64,000 nucleotides of DNA from Scilla litardierei (taxonomy: Eukaryota > Streptophyta > Magnoliopsida > Asparagales > Asparagaceae). Shown one piece after another: positions 30,801-43,010 of this stretch (positions are counted from its first letter, which is position 1; each line of letters starts with the position of its first letter). The position numbers were made by a program, and so were the translations under genes. Location: NCBI GenBank assembly GCA_030789695.1, contig CM061134.1, positions 62,795,370 to 62,859,369 of the forward strand, written 5' to 3'. Below the pieces are notes generated by a model, which was given only the letters and a program-made list of their open reading frames with translations, was not told where the DNA came from and searched no databases.

Positions 30801-32467
30801 ACACACTCGGTATTTCTACCTACGATGCATACGTGGGCATGAAATAAGCATAGATATCGATGTACGTGACGTAGTGAATGGGGGATTGGGCCGTAATACG
30901 TGACTAAGGGAAGGGAATGCAAATGTGAAAGCGGGAAAAGTGCAAATGGCATCGTGGAAGTAAAACGACAGGAGTGTGTTAGGCGTGTGTGTGTGAAGCA
31001 TGTATGCTCGCATGGATGTGCATGGATGTGTGCAGGAAGAGCCATGCAAGTGTGAAAAGGGTTAGGGGTCAATGGCAACCCCAGTAAATTTTTGGAAAGG
31101 CTAGGGGCAAAACGGTCATTTGGACTAAAGCTGCTGTGCGTACATCCTAAAGTACCTAAAGTAATGGCAAACTTGTAAATTCCTAAAAGTTGAGGGGCAT
31201 TTTGGGAAGGGTATTTTAGTCATTTTAGGTGATTCATGGCTTAAGGAGTAAGTAAGAATTGTGTAGAACTCTTAAGTGAATTCTTTTCTTTTCTTTTCTT
31301 GAATCTTCTCTTTTCTTTTCATTTTCTCTTCCCCTCTCCACCACTATAGGGCCGGCCACCCCACCCCTCTCTTCTCCCTCTTTTAGCAAATGAAAACCCT
31401 AATTTCTAATTCCAATTAGAAGGGAACCAAGCTTGCTTCAAGGGAGAAAGAAGTAGAGAAGAAAGGAAGAGAAGGAAAGAAGAGGAATCAAGATTTTGAG
31501 GTAGGTTTCTAAATTGGATTTGGGAATTTAATTAGGGTTTTATTTTATCATGTTTTTACTTCATGTTTTATCAATATGAAGTTCGGGTAATCAAATTAAT
31601 ATGCTATGATTCAATTTTCATGAATCTCCCTTGAAAATTCTTAGCAAAATCACTCTCTTTGAAATTCTGAAATCTGGATGTTTGTTTTAGTCTTGATTGT
31701 GGTTACTGTAGCTCGAATTAGGGTTCGAAAAAATATGAACTTGTAGATCTTGAAGTTATACCCCAAAATCATATAAAGTTTGATATAGTTTCAATTCAGA
31801 AATTAGGAGTAATAAATCCATCTTCACAACATGTCTGTTTGATTTTCAGTGTTGACACTGTTTAGTAAAATTGGCCTAGACACTTGCACACATCATGGAA
31901 TTTTGTGTTCTTGGTCTTGTTGAAATGTTAACAAGTTTTTCTAAAACTTCACCAGCGTGCTTATATGTCGAAATTCTGGCTCCAACATGCCCAAAATTGG
32001 GTTTCAATACAGGCTCTGAAATCTGTCTGAAAAACAGATTTGACACACTTCACTAAATAATTCACCATAAATCATATACTTAATGGTTTTGCATTAAAAT
32101 TTATCTGTAGATCCATAACTATCTTATCTACAAGTTTCATTCAGGAATTTTTGCTAAATTAATATATAATTGGATGATATCAGCCACCTTTTATGACATC
32201 ATGTGCATTTCCTGCAAGCTGAAGCTTTTGCATGATGATATGATTTGTGTAATATTGCCATTTATACTCCTATTGTCCATGATTGTTGTTATTACCTAAA
32301 AGGAAGTTGATTGGTATGATATACTATTAAATTGGTAATGTGATTGATAGGCGGAACATGATGCAAATCATGTGTTCGATGAAATGCCTCAATGAAGGCA
32401 ATATCCAGTAATTTGAGAAACGTGTATGTATTAGTGTTGGCCTTGAGCCACATTGATAATTGGTAAA
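30801..32467 (+). repeat. 3' LTR of H, continuation to the assembly gap
   Basis: Matches 7113 to about 8770 with point changes and small deletions (7 bp near 31150, about 15 bp near 31442). The remaining 1.3 kb expected from the 5' LTR is not seen before or after the gap. Confidence 0.88.
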
Positions 32468-32967
32468 NNNNNNNNNNNNNNNNNNNNNNNNNNNNNNNNN
32501 NNNNNNNNNNNNNNNNNNNNNNNNNNNNNNNNNNNNNNNNNNNNNNNNNNNNNNNNNNNNNNNNNNNNNNNNNNNNNNNNNNNNNNNNNNNNNNNNNNNN
32601 NNNNNNNNNNNNNNNNNNNNNNNNNNNNNNNNNNNNNNNNNNNNNNNNNNNNNNNNNNNNNNNNNNNNNNNNNNNNNNNNNNNNNNNNNNNNNNNNNNNN
32701 NNNNNNNNNNNNNNNNNNNNNNNNNNNNNNNNNNNNNNNNNNNNNNNNNNNNNNNNNNNNNNNNNNNNNNNNNNNNNNNNNNNNNNNNNNNNNNNNNNNN
32801 NNNNNNNNNNNNNNNNNNNNNNNNNNNNNNNNNNNNNNNNNNNNNNNNNNNNNNNNNNNNNNNNNNNNNNNNNNNNNNNNNNNNNNNNNNNNNNNNNNNN
32901 NNNNNNNNNNNNNNNNNNNNNNNNNNNNNNNNNNNNNNNNNNNNNNNNNNNNNNNNNNNNNNNNNNN
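32468..32967. other. Assembly gap, 500 N
   Basis: Exactly 500 N, the size often used as a placeholder, so the true length is unknown. Any reading frame across it is meaningless. Confidence 0.98.
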
Positions 32968-33159
32968 GTGATACGGTGCTCATTACCTTACTTTTCTTTG
33001 AATTGGATTGAGGAGAATGTCATTTGTTGTTTACTTTTATACATTGTGTATATTGGCTTTGAAATCATTTGGAAATAACATCTGGAGTATGCCATGATGA
33101 TATTTTGAATTTGGTGCATGTTTTCCATTTAATCCGAATTTATCGCTTATTTTGCTAGG
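32968..33159. other. Unassigned 192 bp between gap and B1
   Basis: AT-rich, no coding frame, and no match to the missing part of the H LTR. The last five bases, CTAGG (33155-33159), should be the B1 target duplication. Confidence 0.5.
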
Positions 33160-33455
33160 TGATCACTCCATATTTTACACCTTTTTTCTTGCATGTTTGC
33201 ATGCCATTTAGATCGCCCATATCGTGTTTTTCACGATTATTCGACAATATTGCGATGCTTTTCACGATTTCTTGTTTTTGTCGTATTTCAAGAGATTTGG
33301 GGCGATTTGGAGTGATTCTGAGATGCACCCACTCCGGAGTGTCACCTGTGACTCTTTTGAGGGGAATTCTGCGATTGGAGAGGAGTGGAAGAAGAAAGAA
33401 CGTCGTAGGAGCGACGAGGGAGCAAAAATACGAAGATTGGGAATTTTCAGCATGT

Positions 33456-33835
33456 CACTCGGCCGAGTGAAGGAGTCACTCGGCCGACCGTCGACAGCCC
33501 GCTCGGTCGGCCAGATCGGACATGCGACAGATAGAGTATCAGCGTGCACTCGGCCGACCATCGCTAGCCCACTCGGCCGAACCACGGAGACACCACTCGC
33601 CCGAGTGGCATCAAGACGACGGCAAGAAAAATCCCAGACTTACTGTAATCCGTCAGTACAGACCCGAGTTCCGACTCGACAGAGTGAAGAAGTCCCCTCG
33701 GCCGAAGCAAAGAAAGTCACTCGGCCGAGTGACTCCCGAGGAGCCGACCCCCAAAAGTCCGAAGTTACTGGAATTTGTCAGGGTTTGTGACTCGGCCGAA
33801 TGACATTTGTCACTCGGCCGAGTGAGCCGTGCTGC
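33456..33835. repeat. Palindrome array (CACTCGGCCGAGTG) in B1 LTR
   Basis: About ten full or partial copies of CACTCGGCCGAGTG, upstream of the TATA-like box at 33909. Confidence 0.9.
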
Positions 33836-34058
33836 CTGTAGCGTAAATTACGATTTTCAGGCTGCGCAGGGGCAATTTCGTCACAGTTTTTTGGGCGATT
33901 TTGGGGGGTATTTAACCCCAGTTTTTAACCTAGTTTAGAGAGCTTTTTCAGAACTTTTTGCAGCCTTTCTTTAGATTACTTTTTAGGAGATTAAATTGAG
34001 CTTTTAGGAGAGAGATAAAAGTGCTATTTTGTTGGATGCTATTGAAACTTCATTGGTT

Positions 34059-34060
<2 letters not shown>

Positions 34061-34123
<63 letters not shown>
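34061..34123. repeat. (TC)n microsatellite in B1 LTR
   Basis: 63 bp of TC; the B2 LTRs have only CTCTCTTCTCC at the same place, so it expanded in B1. Confidence 0.97.
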
Positions 34124-34128
<5 letters not shown>

Positions 34129-35285
34129 AAACCTCATTTTTATTGATATATTGAATATTTCAATGAATTCTATTGTTTTTATTATTGAATTTCCATTGAA
34201 TTGCATTATGAATTGTGAGTAGTTTTATCGTCATAGGGCGTAGGGATGAACCCTACGAACCCTATTTCTAATTTGTGATGAATTGGTGAAATTATTGCTA
34301 GAATTGATTAGGGTTAGTTTGGGATTGATTTAATACGAATAGCTAGGGATTCATACCGATTGGGAGTTGCAAGAGATTGGATCCCAACTCGATAGGAAGC
34401 CCTAGAAATTCGAATTGGGTTACAATTGGATTTCTCCGGAATCGGTTTGCAAGAGATTGGACCGAAACTAGGGGTTTCGATTGCAATCCTATACCAATAC
34501 CCGTTTGCAATAGATTGGACGGGTAGGAACTATCCCAACCTAGGTCGTAGCTCGAGTTTGCACGAGAGTGGGCTCGAGATACGATTGAACGGTGATGTTG
34601 TTCTTCACGCGAGCTTGCCTAGGTTAGGGTTTGCAAGAGATTGGACCATAACCTAGGTTTGCTATAGACCGATAATAGCGCGAGAGCATGAGCTTGGTTC
34701 TACATTTAGTTGCAACTAGTTCACCAAAATTTCAAGTCTATCAATTGTGAAACCTACGAATCACAATGACGAGATACGGTTTGTAGCGGGGATTCCATAC
34801 CCATAGGTGTTTTTATTAATTTGATATTCCCTTTATACAATTGAACGACTGTGACCGCTTTGTTGAGTATTGGACTCCCCTGATTTGGTTTTGGATGATG
34901 AGCAAACATAAATAAATCGTGAACTAACACTTTGTGAGCGCAGTTATGGAGATCGTCGCCAAATTCATGTGAACATCCAAAGCGACGTCTCAAGACTTCT
35001 CAAAGCACGTATTCATATGCCTAAAGCTTCGTTGAAGCTTTTGGACCAACTTTGAAGTCATGAAGATTCGATCGAAGCTTTTGAAGACGGTTTGTCTAGA
35101 TTTATATTTAGTATTCTAGCTTTGTTCTTTAGAATGTTAAGCCTTGAGTAGGTATTATCATTTAATCTTCATATTGCTCCTATCTTAGAGCTAGGATCTT
35201 AGTAGAAGTCCATTCAAACTTTCCCGAAGCATCGCGCTTCGATTCGGGACTTCTTGTGCATGTTAGTTGGTTCAAGAAGAAGAAC

Positions 35286-35790
35286 CAACCGACTAGATGG
35301 TGATCTAATCGGTCAGAAAAGCTTCTTGGACCGACTAGTTTGTCTCCCAACTTCTAAGCTCTTTACTGTTCACAGTTAGTCGGTCTTAGTTGACTCACCG
35401 ACCGACTAGTTGGTGAACTAGTCGGTCAGTGATGCTTCTTAGACCGACTAGTTGAGCTTTCCCTGTACATGCCTAGTTACTGTTTATCGTTAGTCGGTCT
35501 AAGAATGTTTGGTGACCGACTAGTTGATGATCTAGTCGGTCAACATTTGTTCTTGGACCGACTAAATCAATTTGTATTCAGACTAATAGTTTTTGACTCT
35601 TAGTCGGTCTAAGTTAACTGACCGACCGACTAGTTGAGAAACTAGTCGGTCGGAAAGTCTTCTTGGACCGACTAGTTCTTTAGGTCTGAAATTTCATCTG
35701 TTCACTGTTCATCCGTTAGTCGGTTCATGTTGTTTCACCGACCGACTAGTTGATGAACTAGTCGGTCAGTGGTTGTTCTTTAACCGACTA
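35286..35790. repeat. Palindrome array in C1 5' LTR
   Basis: Five hairpin units (ACCGACTAGTT, 4-base loop, reverse complement) near 35287, 35400, 35515, 35627 and 35742, so a period of about 113-115 bp, with TTAGTCGGT and GACCGACTA half-sites between. It ends 56 bp before the TATA box. Confidence 0.92.
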
Positions 35791-35845
35791 ATTGCTCCAG
35801 ATTTCCAACCGTTGGGAGTTGACCTAGCTCGATTTTGTGGGACCC

Positions 35846-35853
35846 TATAAATA
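35846..35853 (+). promoter_or_regulatory. TATA box of C1 5' LTR
   Basis: TATAAATA after GGGACCC; the copy in the 3' LTR is at 46638-46645. Confidence 0.8.
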
Positions 35854-36601
35854 CAAAGCTTGGTCGTTTCTCTCAAGGTTAGAGCTGCTATTGAGAGCCT
35901 TATTCAGATTGAAAGAGTTAGAGATTGAAACTCATTTCCAAAGCTCTCTTCCTCACAAGAAATCATTCTCTCCCTCATTTGAGATCTAGAATCCATCTTG
36001 AGAGAACTTTGTTCTTGTTGAGCGATCCAAGCTATTGCTTGATTCAAGTCTCCTATTCATTCCTTGGCACCCATTGCTGCTCATATTGGTGGTGCTAGGT
36101 CTTGGTGACTTCTCCTTCCTCAAATCCCTCCTTGCCCTAATTTGGTAAGAATACTCAAGGTATAGGGTTTGTGGTAAGTTGTTGTTTATTTCATATAAAC
36201 TCTTTTATTGCTATTGATTCTCTCGGTTGTGAGAGAAGGTTGTGATCCCGGGTTGTGGGATTCACTATTGCTATTGATTGTATGATTTGATCTTGTGAAG
36301 GTTTTTCACAAGGTATTCATAGTGGAAATCTTGGGTTAGGGTTTCTAACCTAAGTATCCGGAGGGGATCCGGGTGTTCTGGGACGTAGGATCACCGGGAA
36401 CAAGTCGGGGAGACTTGGGTGGATCCGAACCCATCATATCAATTGTTAGCATTGAATATTAGTTGTTGTCAATTTTAGCTTCCGCATTTGTTGGTAGTAG
36501 TTTGCACGATAATTAGGAATTATACTCCTTGTTATTTTTAAAATACTATTCACCCCCCCCCCCCTCTAGTACTTGTGCAGTAGCTTTCAGGGCATTACAT
36601 T

Positions 36602-36615
36602 TGGTATCAGAGCCA
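36602..36615 (+). other. Primer binding site of C1 (initiator tRNA-Met)
   Basis: TGGTATCAGAGCCA, two bases inside the LTR end; the gag ATG follows at 36627. Confidence 0.93.
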
Positions 36616-36626
36616 GATACTAAGCT

Positions 36627-38860
36627 ATGTCTGCCAAAGACAACAAGATCGTGCGTCCACCTTCGGATTATAGCACCTTCAAGAACCATGAAGGAGCTTC
36701 TTCGGTAATGGAAGGACATTCCTCAACGAGGCCTCCATTCTTCAACGGTACCAACTACGGGTACTGGAAATGCCAGATGGAAACTTTCCTCCAGAGTGCT
36801 TCACTATGGAGGACCACAATGAAGGAGTATGTCGAGCCCGCCGAAGAAGATTTCGAGAAATGGACAACCGCGGAGGTCGCCGCGGAGGTAAGTAATGCCA
36901 AGGCAATGAACGCCTTGCAATGCGCATTGGAGCCCGAGGACTTCAATAAGATATGCACATGTAAGAGTGCATATCAAATTTGGAACTCCCTCCTCATCTT
37001 ACATGAAGGGACGAGTAGGGTAAGAGACTCTAAACTCGTTGTAGTTAATAAAGATTACGAGATGTTTCATATGCTACAGGGTGAGAAGATGAAGGAGTAT
37101 TATGCTCGTTTCGTCGACATCATAAACGAGTTAGAGGCTCTCGGCAAAACCTACACCCAAAAGGAGAAATATTCGAAGCTTATCGAAGGACTTCCTTCTA
37201 GTTGGGAAAAGCGTACCTTCGCCATCGAGGAAGGTAACGATATGGACAAGTATACCGTAGTTCAATTAATGGGTACTTTAATGTCATACGAGGTACGCAA
37301 GGATAGCAAGGTGAAGTTACAAGAGAAGATGAAGTCTTACTTGAACCAAGACGTGCCTAAGAAAAAGGCGATTGCGTTCAAGGCGGCTCCATCCACCTCT
37401 ACCGATGACAAGGACTCGGAAGACGAAATGGACATGGAATCCATTGCCCTCATGGCAAAGAAGTTCAATCGCTTCTTCCGAAAAGGTAACTTCAAAGGCA
37501 AATCTAAATTTACTTCTACTAACGCCTCTCCTTCTTTGTGCTTTAAATACAATAAGCCAGGACACATCAAAGCGGATTGTCCACAAAACAAGCAAAAGGA
37601 AAAGTGGAAGGCGTCGAAGTACGACAAATCGAAGAAGTATAAGAAAGGCTACAAGAAAGGATTTGTCGGTTTCACCGATTCCGAAGATGACTCTTCAAGC
37701 GGGGAGTCGGATGATGTGAAAGTGGAGCAAGCGCACGTATGTTTCATGGCTAACGAGGAAAATGTTCAAGAACCCGCCTCCGATGATAGCGAGGATGAAA
37801 GCGATGAGGTAACTATGGATGACCTTAGACTAGCTAATGAGCAAATATGGAATAGATATGCTAAATTAGTTGAACGATATACTAAGACTAAAGATGAGCT
37901 AGTTAGCATCCAAACCTCACCTAAAACTATCATCACCAACAACGACACCGTTGTTGAAGAGTTAAGAAATGAGATTGTTAATCTCAAATCTAAACTTGAA
38001 CATGTTAGCATCGAGGATTCGGATGAACATAAGATAGCAGATTTGACTTCTCAAATCTCGACTTTGAGTATTGAGAATGAAAATCTTAAGTCTCGTGTTT
38101 ATGCGCTCACATCGCAAGTGTCCACTTTGGGTGCTTCGATGCATTCTCTCACCGAGAAATATGAGTGCACTATAGGCCGAATTAATAAATTCATTAAGGG
38201 TAAGGACCATTTGGATAACATCCTAAATGAATTACTCCGGCCAATCACCACATTGGCTTGGGGTATACGATGGGGAGTTCATCCAAATCGGCCACTACCT
38301 TTGTTAGGCCTACTTCCGATACCTCACCGAGTGGAAGCAAACACTCTATTGGTAGTTCATCTACCAATGGTGCTTCCACTTCGCACACACCCTCTTTTGG
38401 AAAGAAACCCACTTTGGGTGGACCTCCAAAGAAGGATCATGCCTACATGTACACAAATACCATGCCACGTAGGAACACACGTCCTACTTCACCGGCTCAC
38501 TCATATGATGATTTATATGCTACACATTCACGGGCACGTGCACAACATGTGAGACACCCTCACGCACGTGTTCCCTCACATGCATATGTTCACCCACATC
38601 GTCATATGAATAATTATCCATATGCACAATTTCATCATGTTCCTTTTACCTATCCACGACATGCATCACGTAGAAATCAACAAAGCATGCATGCTCCCAA
38701 TAGGATTAAGGCTCCCAAAATATTCTCAAGTTGGAGCCCAAAGGACACAAGTATGGATGAAAAACAAATCTACATGAATGATTATTTTTTGAATGTAGTG
38801 GATAATATTAATTATATTGGGAAGTCTAAGTCCAATTGGACTTGGCTTCCAAAGGTCTAA
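36627..38860 (+). pseudogene. Copia gag of C1, broken
   Basis: Starts at 36627 (MSAKDNKIVRPPSDY). It has a UBN2-type capsid region, then a zinc knuckle reading CFKYNKPGHIKADC: the second cysteine is tyrosine (TAC, 37548-37550), whereas C2 keeps cysteine, so zinc binding is probably lost. K-rich and acidic segments follow, then a coiled-coil stretch of leucine heptads (about residues 450-520), typical of Sirevirus gag. The frame shifts near 38250 and the H/Y/P-rich C-terminal part continues in the frame of 38258-38860, ending at a TAA. Frameshift plus knuckle change make it defective. Confidence 0.88.
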
Positions 38861-38949
38861 CCTTTGAGGACCCAATGACCTTGGGTACCATGAAATGATA
38901 TAATCATCTTTAGGTACTCAAGAAAAACAAAAGGAGCAACAAAGTTAAA

Positions 38950-41900
38950 TTTGGCTCCAAGGATGGGTGGATACTCGATAGCGGGTGTTCAAAACACATG
39001 ACGGGCGATGCTCAATTGCTTTCCGGAGTGGTGCCCATTGCTAATGGGAACCGAGTAATCTTTGGAGGCAACGAGAGCGGAACCATCGTCGGTGTTGGTA
39101 AAGTGGGTAACCCATCTAAACCCTTAATTAGTGATGTCTATCTTGTTAATGGTTTAAACCACAATCTTATTTCAATAAGCCAATTTTGTGACAACGGTTA
39201 CAAAGTTAGCTTTGCGAAAGGATTGTGTCACATTTTTAATAATGTTAATAATGATTTATTATTTTCCGGCACACGCCATAAAGATATTTATATTTTGGAT
39301 CTTCCTAAGTCATATGAACAATGTCTCGTTGCCAACACAAGTGAACAACACTTATGGCATCGACGCTTTGGTCATATGAACTTTGGAACACTTTTTAAGC
39401 TTTCAAAATTAAATTCCATTAAAGGTTTTCCTAAGCTTGTATTTGAAAAGAAAAGTTTTTGTGACTCATGTCTCAACGAGGCAAGCTTCCTAAATCTTCA
39501 TTTAAACCTAAGAAAAGCATTTCTACTAAACGGCCTCTAGAGCTATTACATCTAGATTTATTTGGGCCAACTAGAGTTGCTTCTTTAGGAAATGCTAGAT
39601 ATGGGCTTGTCATCGTAGATGATTTTTCGAGATTTACATGGGTATTTTTCTTATGTAATAAAAATGAAGCTTTTGAAAACTTCACAACATTTGTGAAGAA
39701 AGTACAAAATCTCATCGGAACCACCATTGTCACTATTCGTGTGATCATGGAGGTGAATTTGAGAATGAGTCTTTCTCAAATTTTTGTGATGATCTTGGAA
39801 TTACACACACGTTTTCCTTCCCTCGTGCACCCCCTCAAAATGGTGTTGTTGAGAGAAAGAATAGAACGCTTGTGGAGTGTGCTTGCACAATGCTCGATGA
39901 TAGCCAACTTGGCCATCAATTTTGGGCGGAAGAGATACACACCGCTTGCTATGTGTTTAATAGAATACTTTTGAGGCCCGGCACCAAACAAACTTGTTAT
40001 GAATTGTTGTTTGGTAGATTTCCTCAAGTTAAACATTTTCGTGTTTTTGGTGCGAAATGTTTTATTAAAAACACTTATGAAAATTTGGACAAGTTTGATC
40101 TGAGATCGGATGATGGGATATTTGTTGGGTATTCCTCACGTAGCAAAGCCTACCGGATATACAACAAAATATCCTCGACGATCGAGGAATCACTACATGT
40201 CTCTTTTAATGAAAATTTTATTCCTTCTAGAATTTCAAATGATGATGATTCAATGGATGTTTTATGTGATTCTTTTGATAATTCTAAGTCTATTGATTCT
40301 ATTGATTCTATTGATACTAACCCGACTAATGAGGTTATTGAGAATGTTCCTAGTGATCAGGGAATTCCCAAACGGCTTCATACGGTTCGTGACCATCCCC
40401 ATGAGCAAGTCATTGGCAAAATTCATGATAGAGTCAAGACGAGATCGCAAGTCCACCACTTCACCAATTGTGCCTTTGCCTCCTCGATTGAGCCAAAGAA
40501 TATAAATGAAGCGTGCGAAGATAGTGATTGGATCCTTGCCATGGAGGAGGAACTCATTCAATTCGAGAGGAATGAGGTATATGAGCTTGTTCCATTGCCT
40601 TCGAAGAACCACACCGTTATAGGAACGAAGTGGATCTTCAAGAACAAAACCGACGAGAACCAAATCGTCGTCCGAAACAAGGCTCGGTTAGTAGCTCAAG
40701 GCTATCGTCAAGAGGAAGGTATCGATTTCGAAGAATCATTCGCTCCGGTAGCTAGATTAGAATCTATTAGATTATTGTTATCTTTTGTATGCCATAAAAA
40801 TTTCAAACTATTTCAAATGGATGTAAAAAGTGCATTTTTAAACGGAGATGTCGTTGAGGAAGTTTATGTTTCTCAACCTCCGGGCTTTATTAATGAAAAA
40901 TTTCCAAATCATGTTTTTAAACTAAAGAAAGCACTTTACGGTTTGAGACAAGCTCCTCGAGCTTGGTATGATCGCCTAAAGAATTTTCTTTTGGATTTGA
41001 ATTTTAAAATGGGAGAAGCCGATTCTACACTTTTTGTTAAGCATTCGAATAATGATTTACTTTTAGTTCAAATTTCTGTTGATGATATCATTTTCGGTGC
41101 TACTAACTTCGCTCTTTACGAAGAGTTTTCTAATGTTATGAAGGAACAATTTGAGATGAGCCACATCGGTGAGCTCAAATATTTCTTAGGTCTCCAAATT
41201 CGCCAAATGAACGATGGAATCTTCATCCACCAAACGAAGTACACGGTGGAGTTGCTAAAGCGATTTGGAATGGAGAGTGCCTCCGGGAAAAAGACTCCAA
41301 TGAGCACTACTACGCATCTTGATAAAGATACGGGCGGAAAAGATGTAGACATTCGTCTATATCGAGGTATGATAGGTAGTTTACTTTATCTTACCACTAG
41401 TAGGCCCGATATTATGTTTGTCGTATGTATTTGTGCTCGTTATCAGTCTCAACTTAAGGATTCTCACTTAGTAGCGGTAAAACGTATTTTTCGCTATTTA
41501 AGTTACACATTAGACTTTGGATTACTTTATCCAAAATCTAGCACGTATGAGTTAGTCTCATATAGTGACGCAGATTTTGTGGGATGCAAATCTGACAGGA
41601 AGAGTACTAGTGGCACTTGCCATTTTATAGGAAATTCTCTTGTCTCTTGGTTTTCCAAGAAGCAAAATTCTGTATCACTTTCAACCACCGAGGCGGAATA
41701 CATTGCCGCCGCTGCTGCATGTGCCCAGGTTCTTTGGATGAGACACACACTTAATGATTTTGGTATACATTGTGATACTAGCCCTATCATGGTGGACAAC
41801 CAAAGTGCCATTTGTCTTTCAAAGAATCCGGTGCACCATTCCCGTTCTAAACACATAGATGTCCGACATCATTTCTTAGATGATCATGTTGCTAAAAAAG

Positions 41901-42025
41901 ACATCATATTAGTGTACGTTGAAACCCAGAAGCAAATCGCCGATATTTTCACAAAACCCCTAAAGGAGGATTCCTTTGTGCGGTTGCGTCAAGAATTGGG
42001 GATTATGGGTGAATCCGAGATATAG
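38950..42025 (+). pseudogene. Copia pol of C1 (protease - integrase - RT - RNase H), broken
   Basis: Protease active site DSGCSKHM at 38977. GAG-pre-integrase and HHCC zinc finger (LWHRRFGHMN ... CDSC) to about 39474. The frame shifts near 39475 and again near 39740, inside the integrase core; LDLFGP and VDDFSRFTW mark the first part, FWAEEI and FRVFGAKCF the later part. From 39872 a 717-residue frame carries RT and RNase [33 protein letters not shown], then the catalytic box reads SVDD (41075-41086) where Copia RT has YVDD, then YSDADFVGC and STTEAEYIA of RNase H. It ends at the TAG at 42023-42025. At least two frameshifts within pol and one between gag and protease; inactive. Confidence 0.9.
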
Positions 42026-42265
42026 GATTCATTTTTATTCAATAATCTTGCATGCTATTCTATTTCGCTATATTTGTTCATGCTAGACTTATTGGATTCT
42101 TTCGGGATTTTTGTGAATTTTTGGAATTTATGCTCGAATTTACTCTTGAACGTCGTATTTAAGTTTTTCGATGATTAATGGGGTAGTATGATGATTTTTG
42201 AGAGTTGAATGATGTTTCGTCCAAGTACATTTAGGAGAGAACTCATTTGTCTATTTTTGGACTCA
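42026..42265 (+). other. Spacer after C1 pol
   Basis: T-rich, no gene seen; leads into the internal palindrome array. Confidence 0.6.
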
Positions 42266-42715
42266 TCTAGTCGGTCTCAGTTCATCAACCAACTGACTAG
42301 ATGCACATCTAGTCGGTCAGCTAATGAACCCAAACCGACTAGGTCATTCTCTAACTTTTGGACTCATCTAGTCGGTCTCAGTTCAATCACCAACCGACTA
42401 GATTCACACCTAGTCGGTTTGTAAAAGAACTCAGACCGACTAGTTCAAGCTTTTTAGGGTTTCCTCTCCTACTATCTTCGTTTAGTCGGTCCACGTTTAC
42501 TTATCGACCGACTAGATTGAGTTCTAGTCGGTCAGTACTTGAACTTAGACCGACTAACTCTAGCCCTAAATTTTTCGTCTGTCGGCTGTTTCCACTTAGT
42601 CGGCTCAAGCTCATTGACCGACCGACTAGATCGTCATCTAGTCGGTCAGTGCTTGAACTCTGACCGACTAAGTGCTCAGGGACAGTCGTGTCTTTTCGCA
42701 TTCCAACCGACTTAT
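42266..42715. repeat. Internal palindrome array of C1
   Basis: The CTAGTCGGT/ACCGACTAG motif of the C1 LTR recurs here, between pol and the env-like ORF. Four hairpin units near 42282, 42390, 42503 and 42619 (period about 108-116 bp) plus half-sites. No clear TATA box follows; CTTATACCTATT near 42710 is a weak candidate. Confidence 0.9.
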
Positions 42716-43010
42716 ACCTATTCTAATCGATTAATTTTCGATTCACTCGGTTTCTAATCTCTCCTCTCCAGCTAAAACCCCCGACCCCGTTCAGCCCCTT
42801 CGTCTTCCACCGTCGATTCCGCCGTCGTTCGTCGATCTCCGACCAACTCCGACCGTGGATCTTCATCGATCTTCCTCCTAGGGTATCCCTCCTCTCCTCT
42901 CTTGCATCTAGGGCTTTGATCTAGGTCGATTTTCACATATTTCTCTTTTTCGCATCTAGGGTTGTTTGATTTCGTTTTCTTGCGTTCCTTGATCTCGTTT
43001 TGTCACACTT

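Larger units (their letters stand above)
7074..32467 (+). mobile_element. Element H: large LTR element with non-coding interior (LARD-like), carrying nested insertions
   Basis: Two copies of one LTR bound it: 7074-10058, and 20061-20104 joined to 30801-32467 around element A. LTR ends are TGTCATGCCC and GGGGCGTGACA, giving TGTCA/TGACA terminal inverted repeats. The interior, once the SINE and LINE are removed, is roughly 3.4 kb of TG/TA-rich sequence with no gag, protease, RT or integrase. LTRs near 3 kb with a non-coding interior of a few kb match the known class of large retrotransposon derivatives. The 3' end (GTCCGAGGACGG, then a GGTGGGTA repeat before the LTR) resembles chromovirus Gypsy elements, so that is the likeliest parent. 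The two LTRs differ by several small indels, so H is older than A. The 5' flank is GACCG (7069-7073); the 3' flank is lost in the gap. Confidence 0.8.
33160..34860 (+). repeat. 5' LTR of B1, left part
   Basis: Holds the palindrome array 33456-33835, TATA-like TATTTAA at 33909-33915, a (TC)n tract and five degenerate TTTGCAAGAGATTGG repeats (34367-34645). The final CGCTT (34856-34860) is the C1 target duplication. Confidence 0.88.
34861..36599 (+). repeat. 5' LTR of C1 (1739 bp)
   Basis: TGTTGAGTAT to GGGCATTACA. Palindrome array 35286-35790, TATA box TATAAATA at 35846-35853. A run of 12 C near 36553 is 6 C in the 3' LTR. Confidence 0.95.

Noticed and set aside
32327..33011. Long frames across the N gap
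   Set aside because: They are made of undefined bases.
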